Shown: positions 31,097-43,352, counted from the first letter of the stretch. The stretch: 64,000 nt of DNA from Labia minor (GCA_963082975.1 OY720346.1:26964720-27028719); one strand, 5' to 3'. Numbers and translations are program-made. The notes: a model not told the origin generated them from the sequence alone.

Positions 31097-31552
31097 AAAT
31101 GAGCTGTGGCCAGACACAGAACCAACCGACGATTTGAAATAAATAATTTTTTCAACAACATTATATATATAGATATATATTGGAAATTACTTAATTATAT
31201 ATATTTATAAAGTATAAAAAAAAAATATTTTCAAAACTTGAATTAAAATGACTAAATTATATTATCTTGGTTTTTATTTTGAGTTTAATTACTACTATAT
31301 TTTAAGTGAAATATTTTCTGACAATGAATATAAAATTAATACTTTGTAAACTACCACTTCCGGTTTCCAGATATACACCAAAAGTTGATGAATTTATGCT
31401 ACTGATGCATTAAGTAAATATACCAAATTTTATCAAAATCCGTTGAGCCGTTCAAACGGACATATATGCTAAAAATACTTTTTTCTGTAAAAATCTCCAC
31501 ATGTGAAATTTGGTGTGAAAACAATACCTTCCCTTCCTATCTTCGGTCGGTA
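31097..31552 (-). mobile_element. family A short element, copy 5, degenerate
   Basis: Reversed and eroded copy abutting family B copy 3. Recognisable parts: GAGCTGTGGCCAG (hairpin remnant) at 31100, CAACCGACGATTTGAAA, CCACTTCCGGTTTCCAG, AAATTTTATCAAAATCCGTT, and CTTCGGTCGGTAA at the 5' end. The microsatellite core has been reduced to AACGGACATA. Much shorter than the other copies (about 456 against 635-660 bp). Confidence 0.6.
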
Positions 31553-33290
31553 ATTATATAATTAAATAAAGATTTATTAAAATATCATATTATTTTCTTA
31601 TTTAATTTAATGAGTTATTAGACGCATTTAATCACAATTTTTCTCTGTTGTCTTCACCCTTTTTAATGATAATAAATCATTTAAATTAGAAATCTATTAT
31701 AGATGAGTTTTTTATATATATACTCTATAGCTTTATTTTCTCTTTTTTCATGCCCATCACTCTTTCAATTTATTTTATTAAAATTGATCTCTAGTAAAAT
31801 TAAATTTTCCTGCCATCTTCGATAAACTCTTTCCCCCTCCTCTCTTCTCTCTCTCTCTCACCTTTCCTTTTTTATTTTTTTTGCTCTCATACTCTTATAA
31901 ACTTACACTTCTAATACCCCTCTCCCTAGTTTTATTGATTTTTCACCTGCGACACGTACAGTCTATTTTCAGTCAAACTAAAAACGAATAAGAAAATCAC
32001 AATGAATGAAAACACAACAAAACACAATCAAACTGTATTAGATCGGAAAAGAAAGAATAAAGGAGAGGGTTAAGGAGGAAATTGTAGTAACCATTATGGT
32101 TGGTAATAATGGCTCAAAATTCGATTTTGTTAATTGCCAATTTTGACTCCACCTCTTAACAACATTTATACGACCTTAACCCTAGAGCAGCCTATTTCTA
32201 GATATATATATATTCTCAAAGTGATTAACCTACATAAATATGAATATCGATTCAAGTATATAGTTTCAATAATAAGTTAACAAAGGTTAAACATTAAATT
32301 CATTATTCTTCTGTTAAAAATAAAATAAACCCTTTGCTTTGAGATAAATTGCATATGTAATCATTTATATATATAATAATTATTTTAAATTAAATTATAA
32401 ACGTAGATACATTAATTTTGAGCTTAGTAACTTTTATAGATTAAAGAATTTGATAAAAATTCATTAATCTTAAATCTGAAAATTATAATTATTTTGTAAA
32501 TAAGTAATAATAATAATTTTTTTATTATCATTCACATTCGTATATACAAAATTGATTGATTGATCTTGTTCTTTTTATTATTTAAATATTTTGGAGTATA
32601 TAAAGTAATTTATTAGATTAGGGGTTATATATATTAGAATATATATTGTTAATAAATATTTATTAATTAATCTTATAAATTAGTATTTGTTTTTGGACTT
32701 TTTTAATATAAATATTAAATATTGTTTAATAAGTATATTTCTTTCTATGAAAATAAATAATATTGATTGATTAGAAAATATTAAATACATAAATCATCTT
32801 TATATTTATAAACCTCGTGAATTAAGGCAATTTGATAGATTTTTTTATGAGTATATCGCTCTTTACTGCCCAAGACCGAAATATTGACATTTCGATGAAA
32901 ATTAATATTTGTGATTTTTCTTTCCTTCTCTTAATACTTGTTGCTCATCGTTTTCCAGTGTTTTTAATAATAATATTAGATTTATTAATGTATCTTGTGA
33001 CAAGAAATAGGTAAAATCTATAAAAACCAGTACAATTAGTTTTTTTCTATTTATTGACAGCCATTTTTCTTGAAACATAAGATAAGAAACGTAAGATAAA
33101 AAAATAAATAAATGAGCAATAGATATTATTTTATGAAAATGGTAAGCCGAATACTAAGTAATTGATAATTATATTCATAATTTTTATTAATTTTGATTAA
33201 TAATAATTATTATTATTTTGTATATTAATATTTATTTATTATTGATAGTTTTTTATTTGTTTAAATAACCTTGTTTTCAATAATTTAACA
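31553..33290. other. AT-rich sequence, nothing recognised
   Basis: No supported exon or repeat. A CT-rich run is present near 31829-31860. The frame 32832-33014 is hydrophobic, AT-driven and unsupported. Confidence 0.4.
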
Positions 33291-33858
33291 TACGAGGTAG
33301 GGTCAAAAAGTTCGCGGAATGGTCGCTTATAGTCAAGTATTTCTTAGCTGAAAGGGAAATTTTTGTTTGTGAGGTTGGCATAACTGGTAGTGAATGTGCT
33401 TTTGAGGTTAGCAGGCAGTTGTAGTTGGTTCCGTGCGTTCGGTGTTTAATATTGTAGATCGTAGTTTCTTTCTTTCGTCGGATTGTGCAATGTTGTCATT
33501 AGAGCAGCGTGGCAATATTAAATTCTGTGTGTTGCTGGAGAAATCACCCTCGGAGACTCTTGAGATGCTAAAAAAAGCATACGGAAATTCTGCGATGAAG
33601 AAAACAGCAGTTTACGAGTGGCATAGGCGTTTTCGCGACGGTCGCACTCGTCAGAGGTGATTGAAAATGCGACGGAGCGGCTGAAGGAACTTTCAAAAAA
33701 CGGCTTTCAAGAGTGTTTCCAACAATTGTATGAACGGTGGAATAAATGTGTAGATGCAGGAGGGGAGTATTTTGAAGGGAAATAATGTAAGAATGTTATA
33801 AATATTTTTAATAAATTTTTAATAACCAATTCCGCGAACTTTTTGACCCTACCTCGTA
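33291..33858 (+). mobile_element. mariner element with internal deletion, both ends intact
   Basis: Near-perfect inverted termini of about 28 bp (TACGAGGTAGGGTCAAAAAG at the left; complement of CTTTTTGACCCTACCTCGTA at the right), with TA at each end. Inside are a transposase N-terminus (33490-33660) and C-terminus (33672-33785) joined by a deletion that removes the DD34D catalytic region. This is a MITE-like deletion derivative. The highly similar termini suggest it is younger than the other mariner copies in the window. Confidence 0.88.
33490..33660 (+). pseudogene. mariner transposase N-terminal helix-turn-helix fragment
   Basis: From the ATG at 33490: MLSLEQRGNIKFCVLLEKSP, then SETLEMLKKAYGNSAMKKTA and VYEWHRRFRDGR, ending in a stop at 33658. 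This is the first helix-turn-helix of mariner transposases, which binds the terminal repeats (E-Q-R … F-C … L … AYG … V-Y-E-W-H-R-R-F). The second helix-turn-helix and all catalytic Asp residues are lost. The C-terminal remnant downstream (LKELSKNGFQECFQQLYERW, then NKCVDAGGEYFEGK and a stop) is in another frame. Confidence 0.8.
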
Positions 33859-34367
33859 TTATATTTTTATCTACATTTGAATTTTAATATTTTAATTCTT
33901 TTCATTTCATTATTTATCATTATAAATATTAATATATACTTATTCTCTTTTATTTTAATTTTATTATTTTAAATTTCCAATAAATAAATAGCTTTCAATA
34001 TTTATTTTTGAAAAGTATTTGCAAATTAATTCAAATATAAATTATTAAACTATTTAATTTAATTTCTTTCAAAGAGTATCCTCTTTCCTAATAAGTAATC
34101 AACAATATTGATGTTTTTTCTAATATTTATTATTCTTTAAGAAATATTTGTATATAAATTTATTAAAATAAACTAATGTTGATTGAAATTCTCCAGGGGT
34201 TAATTTATTTATTTGTTTACTTAACTATATGCTATATAATAGTCTTTGGAGGTTCTTAACCAGGAGAAGAGGTTAGTAATTTTAATTTTGTTGTATTGCT
34301 TGTTGTATTTTTTTGTAAAAGAATAGAGAACCTATTATAATTATTATTTCAATTATATATTATATTT

Positions 34368-34369
<2 letters not shown>

Positions 34370-34400
<31 letters not shown>
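34370..34400. repeat. (TA)n microsatellite
   Basis: About 15 uninterrupted TA units inside AT-rich sequence. Confidence 0.9.
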
Positions 34401-34403
<3 letters not shown>

Positions 34404-36942
34404 AACTATATATCATTAAGAACCACTTTTAAGGAGTATCCGTCTGTCCAATGAAATGACAATCATTTCTAAATTTCCAAATCTTTTATACGAATGCTAG
34501 GTTTCATTAATTTGATTTATTTTACAAAAAGATTATAAATTCCTGCGGGGATTATTTTTAGTGTCGTGAGATTTCCTAATTTCCAAATGGATCTGCCATA
34601 TAAGGCTGTTGGATTATCAACAACACTTTTCTACATTCACAAAAATTAGCTAAATGATTATATAGGAATATTAGAGACATATAAATTAAGTTAATGCGCT
34701 CTATTTTTATGAATTTTATTTAAATAAATGAAAAAATTGAAAATTGATTTAAAAATTACCTTAATTAATTTTAATCAAATCATTTATATGCGTAAATAAT
34801 ACATAAAAAATTAATTTATATTAATAATTAAATAGTATTTTTTAAACATATTCATTTACTTGAATATACCATATTTTATTGATAATAATCTAGTTATATA
34901 TTAAATTTAAATTCAAGATTTTTGCGAAAATAAATAATACCCATTAAAACTAAAATAATGACATTCAGTAATTGGCTAAAATGCGTATCTATGTATAATA
35001 ACGGAAAAAATGTTATCGTCATGAGGGCGCTGTTGTCGGGCAATGATGAGAAATCCTAATTTGCCGTCCATATACTTATGTGTGTGGTCGAACTAAAACA
35101 AATGATATAAACTCCATGTACAATTTTAATTATATTTTATATATAAAAAAAATATATATCTTATATTTTTCCCCAAGAATTCACAGAGAGAAATACATAA
35201 AATAAAGTTTTGGAAATATAAAGGGATAAAGTTAGTTTTTCTTTTATTTTTTTAATTTTTAAAACAATTACAAAATGTTTTAATCTGTTATATAATTATT
35301 ATTAATTATATATTATATACATAAAATGATTAATTAACATTTTTCTCACCTTAAAATTGAACAAGCATTAATCCTTTTTTCAACGTATTAAATTTTCATT
35401 TTTAAAATTTTTATTTTTTTAAATCTTTTTTTAATCTCAACTGTATCCTAAAGATATAGAAATGAGTTTCAAAATTTGAGTACAAGAGTTTACAGACACT
35501 AAAATTTATAAATTTATAAATTAAAATATAGAATATAAGAAAATTTAAAGGCTAGCTAAAATGAGATAACTCGATGATGGTGATGCTTTAGCACAAGTAT
35601 ATAATCAGTTAATTGATCTCAATTAATGCAAAATCAAAATGAAATTAAAATAAAGAAACATTTATGAGATGCATTTGTAATTAAAATATTATCAAATAAG
35701 AATATAAAAAATAAATGAAGGAGAGTGGAAATGAATCAATAAAATTTCTTCGATTCGAGATGTAGTGACAGAATCGAAGTGTGAACACCCACCTCGTGCT
35801 CTACACGGCTGGCTGCCTCCAACATTAAGCGTATCGAAACGTTAATTAGTGACAATATTTCATTTCATTCAATAACATACAGTTAACGACTTGTTCTCTA
35901 ATCATCCGTGGAGGAGCAATTTCACAATTTATTGACCACAAAACGTGTCATTAATTAAATGTCTTCTCTTCTAATCAAGGATATAAATTTTAAATTTCAC
36001 TATATATATATATATATATATGTTAAATAACAAAAAAAAATTGATTGATTGATTGAATACAAGATACAACACGCAACATGAGAAACATTATACTTAATAT
36101 ATATTTAATGTAAAATTATTATGTCTTCCTCTGGGCGATCATTACTATCTCGATTTATTAATGATTATTCTCATTAAAATATAGAAAAATAAAAATAAAT
36201 GAAACTATCTGGTAATTTTGAGTTTATATTCTTCAAAATCAATTGAAAATTTATTAATATAGTAAAAACGAGCAATGATTACACTCTCTATCTAGGTGGT
36301 GCTAGGTTTATCACACAGTAACCATATTCCTCCTTCCATCACTGAGCTATTATTCAATTCGATTTCTTTTCTTTCATTTCCACCCACGTTTCCTGCCCAA
36401 TATGTTAGTTATTCGATTTTATCACCAACTCTTATGCCAAAAATTAAAATTTCAACTTCATATAACTACTGAAGTTGGTTTACTTTTTTTCTCTCTGTGT
36501 ACCTTAAAATATTATTTTTATAATTAAATTCAGACTTTAAGATATTTAATATTGATCCTATGGTACTACATAGATAGATGAACAATAAACAATTTATTTA
36601 CAACATAAGACTTATTCTTTCAAAACTTTAAAATGAAATTCCAAAAATTTATAATTGATTCATATTCCTTTAAAAATTAATAATCTTATTTTTTATATTA
36701 TTTTGTATAATGTTATATTATATTATTGATCTATTTAACTGAATTTTGTAATTTTTTTCTTAACAGGAATTTACTCAGCCATATCCGTTTTGTGAAATTT
36801 CCTTTATATTCTAATTTCCTCAATCAATATACTTAAACCTAATTAATTAATTTGAATAGTAATCCTTTATGGCGTATAAACTCAAATGCACTATATTTTA
36901 CAATTCAGTATATTTTTTCTAATTTCTTCTATATTAATATTT

Positions 36943-36970
36943 ATTATATATATATATATATATATATATT
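36943..36970. repeat. (TA)n microsatellite
   Basis: TA tract of about 13 units, slightly imperfect at its left edge. Confidence 0.85.
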
Positions 36971-38214
36971 ATTTTTGTATTTAAGATAATGCTCAAGATA
37001 TTCGCATATTAAAACCAGAACTTTGACCCGAAACGTTGACATCATCCCTAATTATTATAAAACCCGTTGCAGTTTTCTTGTATTTTAACGATTTTATTTG
37101 TTTATTTTCATTTATATATTTATTTATTATTTTAAAGAAAAAAATTCACGAAATATTGTCAATATTGATATTTATAATAAAACCATCTAAAATATATGTA
37201 TTTTCAAATTTAACTACTAAGCGAAAGAAATTCTTTTATTTATTTATCAATTATCACATTGATTTGAAAAAAAAAATACTTTATTCAAATTTGTTGTTTT
37301 TATTAACTAAGTTCATCATCTAGCTGGGTGGCTACCGCCCCCAGTACATTTCCTATAGAAAATAATTAATATATAATAGATTTATCTTAATAGTTTAGCT
37401 ATTACAATTCTTTTGAAGATTCATAAGAATATGGATAAAAGATTTATTATAGACTACACTTATATTTTTTTATATATTTATTTATTTATTAATGACAAAA
37501 TATACATAAATCACCGACTTTTAGTCTTTTGTAAAAAATTGCAATAATTTAATGCTTTTTGAGAGATTATTGAGACCAAATTAGGTATTACACTCTAATT
37601 TCTTAATAGCAAAATACGTTTTTTAATCTGCAGACATTTTATAGTTATTTTTAATCAGATAATAACAATACTAACCATTAGTTATCATACATATGTCAAT
37701 ATAATAAATATAAATAAAGTATATTATATCATATTATAAGGGCTAACTTATTTCGAGTTTTTTCAAAAAAAGATCTGGATTATACATATTATAAATATTT
37801 TTTTACAAATATTTCAAAATCAGCATGAAATTAGTTAATTTATGTACATTTCCTATTTATTTAATTGATTATAAATTTTATTAAATTATTTTATTTTTAT
37901 TTATTTTTATATATTATATTTCAATCTATAGAATTTACGGATGTTAGCGATTATCATACAAATTAATCTTTACACAAAAATGTGGTTTATAATCGTGTGA
38001 CAATGATAAATCCTCGGAATCACTCCTGATGTCACTTTACCTATTATAAACCTATAATTCATCCACCGTTTTGATCATGACATCCCGGCTTTTTTTCAAT
38101 TAAAAACATTATACAGCATTTTTTTTTCAAAATAAATTAAAACCACTTCCGTATTTAATTTTATTCTTATGAAATTTATAAAAGTTTATATTATATTATG
38201 ACCTAATTGTATAT

Positions 38215-38800
38215 ACAGGGTCCACCATATAACATTTATTTTAAATGCAATAAAACAAAAACGGTTGGATGAATTTTCAAATTTATTTTTTCATAGTGAA
38301 GTATGGACCTTCCGATTATTTATGAAATACCATTTCATTCAAATGACTGCATCGGCTAGCCTTGCAGTACGCCATAGGGTCGGTCCAATTTTTGAGTACA
38401 TTTGTGATAGTATACGGCTCTATTTTAGTTATGGCTGCACGAATGTTGTCCTTCAAAACTTGAATTGTCTCTGGTTTGTCTGCATAACATTTGTCTTTGA
38501 CGGCTCCCCAAAAATAATTGTCCAATGATGTCAAATCGCAGCTCCGAAGCGGCCAAACGACATCAGAATTTCTGCTGATAATTCGGTCTCCGAAGACAGT
38601 GCGCAAAAGATCGATTGTAAGTTTAGCTGAGTGACACGGAGCGCCGTCTTGTTGGAACCAAATGTTGTCCGAGTCTTCCTCTTCAAGTTTCTGGAACAAC
38701 CAATCAGAAATCATGGCGAGATAGCTGTCGCCATTAACCGTAACGGCTGCTCCTGCCTCATTTTCAAAGAAAAATGGCCCAATTTTGCCGTCAGACTAAA
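38215..38800 (-). mobile_element. mariner-like transposase fragment, one end only
   Basis: The left edge TACAGGGTCCACCATATAAC looks like a mariner-type terminal repeat next to TA. The minus strand carries the C-terminal half of a transposase (next entry) preceded by DGKIGPFFFENEAG-like sequence and a stop. No matching right-hand terminus exists. At about 38,800 the sequence changes abruptly to LINE C-terminal coding on the + strand. The break marks a deletion, recombination or a capture event. Confidence 0.7.
38316..38714 (-). pseudogene. mariner-superfamily transposase, C-terminal half
   Basis: 132 codons including WFQQDGAPCHSAK (second catalytic Asp region), FGDRIISRNSDVVWPLRSCD, then LTSLDNYFWGAVKDKCYADK, and the end NVLKNWTDPMAYCKASRCSH then LNEMVFHK. 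The spacing between QQDGAPCH and SLDNYFWG is longer than in DD34D mariners, pointing to a sister lineage of the Tc1/mariner superfamily. Upstream residues NEAGAAVTVNGDSYLAM are also readable on the same frame. The DNA-binding half and first Asp are absent, so it is inactive. The ATG at 38714 is internal. Confidence 0.8.
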
Positions 38801-39178
38801 ATCCGGACAAAACCGCACAAAACGTCCGCTTGGAAGACCAAGGAAGGGACGTAAGAGAGATAGAACAGGGGCTCAGGGTAGGGACACTTGGAGAAATGTG
38901 GTTGTTGCGGCCAAGAACATTCGAGTACCGATGAGCCACAGAGATAGATAGATATAATATATACAATAATAATATATAATTAATTTACTGATTAAATTAA
39001 AATATATTTTAAATAAGAAAACAAAAAGAAATGAATGTTTTATGTAATATACTGATTGAAACAAAATGGATGAAAACCTTTTACTACTTTTAACCAAATA
39101 CTATATACCACTCGGGGGTACAGGGGGCGGAGCCCCCGTCTAGGTGTGGAGAGCGCCGAAGGCGCTCGGAGCAGCTAG
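38800..39178 (+). mobile_element. Helitron-like 3' end with LINE C-terminal coding
   Basis: 38,806-38,953 reads GQNRTKRPLGRPRKGRKRDR, then TGAQGRDTWRNVVVAAKNIR and VPMSHRDR with a stop. This is the C-terminal tail of an RTE/CR1-like LINE protein with a small deletion after GRPRK. From about 38,960 to 39,178 the sequence is nearly the same as 25,025-25,247: GATTGAAACAAAATGGATGA, the GGGGGCGGAGCCCCC hairpin, GAGCGCC-GAA-GGCGCTC and GGAGCAGCTAG|T. The shared order LINE tail then Helitron end in two places shows they spread as one unit. Its 5' part is replaced by the mariner-like fragment. Confidence 0.65.
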
Positions 39179-39800
39179 TTTATTTATAAATGTGATGTTG
39201 TAAACACATTTATATAAAAATTAAACAGAGTTTATGTTTTTTAATTATAAAATATATTACTATTTTCTAATGAGATAATAAACATTGATCCTTTTAAAAT
39301 CTTTTATTTATTAATCATATTTATTTATCCATTTAATATATGTGTTTAATCAAAAACCTGGTTTATTTGATCTAAACAAAAAAAATTATTTTCATTTTCT
39401 GATTGATTTAAATTGATTTTTTTGGATAAAAAATTTTAATATTTATATTTTTTATATTTATATTTAAATGTTTCAGAGAGTAGTAGTGTAGTATTTCATC
39501 TTCTTCTAATACATCAAAGTATCTGCCCTAATATTTATTTATTTAAGATTTAAAAAAAATTATTTAAATCTTTTTGTTGTCGATGTCTTTTTCCACCAAA
39601 TTCTAAATGGTCATATAAAAATATTAATTAATCAATTATAATAATAATGATAAACTGAAATGCCGATGTTCTGATAATATTTAGAAAATATTTCCAACTC
39701 CGATAATAAAATACAAATTGAAAATTTCTTTTATTCGAGTATATATAATGTTTTCAATTGTCCGTTGACTTACTAGCGTTGTTGTTGTTGATGTTGTTCA
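39179..39800. other. AT-rich sequence, nothing recognised
   Basis: No supported feature between the Helitron end and the GC-richer candidate exon. Confidence 0.4.
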
Positions 39801-39815
39801 TGTTGGTTGAATGAA

Positions 39816-40000
39816 ATGAAAAATCTGACGCTGCTCGCGTTGCAGAAGATGAAAAAGAAGAAGAAGAACAAGAAGGAGTTGGCAAAGTTGGTTGGCAGCT
39901 TAGGGGACGGGTTTTCTTCTCTGGTCAAGGCCTCTGGCGAGTTGTTCTGGTTGCAGCCGCTCCGGGCACCAGGCCCAAGGACGAATCCCGACAACGAGTG
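39816..40000 (+). CDS. candidate exon of unknown product
   Basis: A distinct GC-richer block. Two readings are possible. (a) A first exon from the ATG at 39816 (MKNLTLLALQKMKKKKKNKK, then ELAKLVGSLGDGFSSLVKAS, GELFWLQPLRAPGPRTNPDN). (b) An internal exon after the acceptor GCGTTGCAG near 39847, starting in phase 0, the phase at which the tensin-like exons upstream end. The right side has a donor-like GA|GTGAGA at about 40,000; otherwise the frame stops at TGA there. The peptide has a Lys-rich basic start, then a mildly amphipathic segment, and resembles no family I recognise. It lacks the Cys needed to finish the C1 domain, so it is not the exon directly after 4203. Confidence 0.3.
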
Positions 40001-40009
40001 AGACAACCC

Positions 40010-41338
40010 GCCTGCTGCAAATTATCACCAACACCAACCAAATAGCTTATCTTTCATACTCCCCCACCACTTGTCAACTCATAAATTCCATAGATTATCA
40101 AGATCTTCTCACTTTTTCACAAACAATATCTTTGAAAGTATAGCAGTATATAACAGAAACGAATTTTTTGTTTTTGTTTTTGTTAATTATATAAAGGAAT
40201 TTTTAATATTTCAATATATAATAATATTATATATATATATTCCAAATAAATCAAAATATAAATTATTTTTTGAGTTTAATTATAATTATTTTATTTTGTA
40301 AATACATATTTGTAAAAAATTTCAAATTTGAATCCTATATAAATAATAAATAGATATATATACATATAATTCAAATTTTATATAAGGCAATTATTAAAAT
40401 AGAAAATTAAAATGTTTATAATATTTAAAATAAAAAAAAAATTATTAACGAAACAATTTTAGAGATCACCTGATCTCTATGCATCTTCAAAAATAATGTT
40501 GATTATAATATTTAAGGATGAAGTCTCTCTGAATATATTTTAAAAATCTTTGCTAATATGTTTTCATGTTTAATATAAAAATATCAAAGAGATTATAATT
40601 TAAGAATTGAGCTTTAGTCTTAAACCACTAACTGCTTTTATTTTTTTTTCTCTTAAATATTAAAAATATTAATAATATGAATAATTAATTAAAATCATGA
40701 ATAAAATGTTTCATCTAATTGATTTTATTTAGTATTTTTTTTATTTTATTTTATTAAGATAATTTTTATTTTAATTTATAAAATTGTTTAATTAACATTT
40801 TAAAATCCTTTTTGAAATATTGTATAAAAAATCATTTGGACATTTATCTTAGATTTGTAAATTAATATTTTAAAATTTTTCGTTGTTTTATATTTTTTAA
40901 CTATAATATTATTATGATTTTCTTTATTTAAAATAAAAATTCATCATATATGTTGGTGAACAAAACAACAAACGGATAATCTGAAGACGAAATCTGATCC
41001 ATGTTGCATGTTCGTACGGGTTTTTCATTTTTGCGGTGTCTGTCCGTCACTCCGAAGCCGAATCGTCCATCCATGTCAAATGGTGATCGTGACCTACCCA
41101 TAATACTTGGCGACAATATCTATTTTTTCCTCCCTTTTGTATTATTTATATTGTTGCTTATTTGTTTTAGTAATTCTCAAACATTATATTATTACTTTGA
41201 ACATATTTTTTTTTAATATAATATAAAAAATTAAATTTATATATTTTGGGAAAAGTTTTTTAATAAACATAAAATATAAATAAAATATTTATTAATTTAA
41301 CTAAAATTTATTTTAAATTTTAAAAAAATTAGAATTAC
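40010..41338. other. AT-rich sequence with one GC-richer patch
   Basis: The patch at about 40,975-41,115 is less AT-rich and has open frames on both strands (MLHVRTGFSFLRCLS on +, MGRSRSPFDMDGRFGFGV on -). Neither is flanked by convincing splice sites, so I make no gene call. It could be a conserved regulatory element or an exon of a gene not otherwise seen. Confidence 0.3.
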
Positions 41339-41950
41339 TTTTTACTTTCCCGTATACTTCGTATAAGAGAAGTATTGGAATATCGTCAAAAATTTCGACC
41401 TCGAGATTTCGATAGATCTTGACGTTTTAGACCTCCCTGAGTCGGAAAATACCATTTTTCGAATTATGTCTGTGTGTGTGTATGTATGGATGTATGTAAT
41501 GTTTGTCAGTGAGCGAATTTACTCAGAAACTAATCAAGCTAGGACTTCGAAATTTGGTACACCGATGTGATTCACGGTTTGTAGATTTCTATCAAAATTT
41601 CGTCAAAATCGGTTAACCGGAAGTGGTACTTTACCTACACTGGTTGCGTTTATCTTTCAAGTAAAGTACCAGTTTGCTTCGAGATGTTTGCTTCATATTT
41701 TGTATATAGATTTAAAAATATGAAAAAAATTCAGATACCAAATTTCATCTTGATCTGACTACCGGAAGAGACATTTTACCTATACAAGTAGCTTTAGGTG
41801 TAAATTATAAATATATATAATAGTGTTAAACCATTTTACTTTATAATTTAAATTAATTAGTTTGTTTATTTTTAGTTGTTAATTATTTATGTTTTATCGT
41901 TCTCAAGATAATATGCGGGAAAGTCTAGGGGAGGACACTCCCGATTTTTT
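41339..41950 (+). mobile_element. family C short element, copy 1
   Basis: 5' end TTTTTACTTTCCCGTATACT followed by TCGTATAAGAGAAGT (a local hairpin). The microsatellite-like core is TGTGTGTGTGTATGTATGGA. The shared block follows: CGAAATTTGGTACACCGATG and TTAACCGGAAGTGGTACTTT. The 3' inverted repeat ATGCGGGAAAGT is next, then hairpin GGGAG-GACA-CTCCC and a T run. It has no protein coding. It shows the same overall plan as families A and B but different end sequences. Confidence 0.75.
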
Positions 41951-43124
41951 AAATAATATCCTCCCATTCTCTAAAGTCTGCCCGCGCCCTCTTAAGATGG
42001 CTTTCGTCAAATGTTGAGAATCGCTAAATTACATGAATTCATTGGTATTTAATTTCTTTTAGAATGAAAAATCTTAATAAAATTTGAATTGAAATTGTTT
42101 AGATTAAAATAAATCACTTACATGGGTAGGGCTTTCCTCTAATATATCATTAAATTTAATAATTTTATCTGTCATAATATATGGTTACTAATTGGCACCT
42201 TTGTTTTCAAGGTAATTATTCATAATTATTATCTTAATTTCGGATCTTTTGTAAGTAAAATCAAACTTCCTTTTATTTATACATATACATTCGAATCTTT
42301 TTAAAATATCTAGTTACAATTTTTTGTATACATTAATTGAAATAAACTAAAAACACTTTAATTCTAAAAATTTTTAGATTTTTATCCATCTTAAAATTGC
42401 ATGTATAAATATAAATTCTAACCTCTTCAGAGGGTTTGAAGATTTGTAAGTAGGTGAGAGATCCACCAGTCCAACTGTTATTGACATTTCACAATTTTTC
42501 GTTGGAAGAATTTTCGTTTATTTTTTCAGCTACCCTTTTTTTTCTTTAGTGATCTGTTGAGTAACACGATAATATTAATCTTTTATACAAATATTTATAT
42601 TCAAAAAATGCTTCATTTACATTATTATAATTATATGATATATAGGTTTTTAATATAAATATGTAATAAATCATTCATACAACTACAATTATTTTGTCAG
42701 TCATTTAATTATCCATTATAATTATAAATTAAGGTTAAAAACAGGTTATATGCCCAGATGAAAATTATAATCATTTGTTAATTGTCAATGGATAATATTT
42801 AAATTTTTCATTTATAGAGAAAACTTTTTAATCCATAATCCAAAATCATTACTATTAAAAATATACATATATACTATATATGACTAAATATTTCTAAAAC
42901 AATAAAGAAAATTTTCCCATCAATTTTATCATCATTTTGACTGTTATATGGTATAGGCAAAATTTAATTTAAGGTTATAATATATGATTTTAAAATATCC
43001 ATAGTACACTGTAGTTGAAAGATTATTTACAATATCAGATAATATAAAGGGAAAGTTTTAAACCACACACACTTTGTTTGTAGTTTTTTTTTTTTTAAAT
43101 ATTAAAAAAAAACAGAAAATATCC
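41951..43124. other. AT-rich sequence, nothing recognised
   Basis: No supported exon or bounded repeat. Confidence 0.4.
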
Positions 43125-43325
43125 GGCGCCATTTAGTCTCTTGTTGGTGAAGTTGGTTTCTGCAATTCTCTGGATTCTCTTTGGGTTGGAATTGTAATCC
43201 GGTTCCGGCCTTGATGCTTCCTGACTAGCTTCTCCACGACTTGTCCCTCGTCCCGGGGAGGTAATCGGGTACTGGTTTTAACCGTGCCTTTAGGCTCTTC
43301 GCAATCCACCTAGACCTCATAAATC
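43125..43325 (-). mobile_element. GC-rich repeat fragment, probably a LINE 3' region
   Basis: An island of about 200 bp. On the minus strand it reads AGGTCTAGGTGGATTGCGAA then GAGCCTAAAGGCACGGTTAA and CCTCCCCGGGACGAGGGACA. No long frame remains. Composition and abrupt edges indicate an inserted element. The LINE assignment rests on general resemblance to non-LTR 3' regions and is weak. It is followed at 43353 by a direct duplication. Confidence 0.35.
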
Positions 43326-43352
43326 AAACAATCGCTAATTTTATATAAGCAA

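Larger units (their letters stand above)
33859..38212. other. long AT-rich stretch with microsatellites, no gene seen
   Basis: Intron-like. (TA)n tracts lie at 34370-34400, 36001-36021 and 36943-36970. GC-richer patches at 34,985-35,090 and 35,755-35,835 have no supported open frame with splice sites on either strand. They could be conserved regulatory sequence or worn repeats. The frame 37036-37323 is low-complexity. Confidence 0.4.

Noticed and set aside
34190..34275. CAGGGGTTAAT and GGTTCTTAACC resembling hAT ends
   Set aside because: No matching inverted end or 8-bp duplication could be found.
37036..37323. Plus-strand open frame of 95 codons
   Set aside because: Low-complexity Ile/Phe/Lys sequence of AT-rich intron DNA without splice sites or domain.
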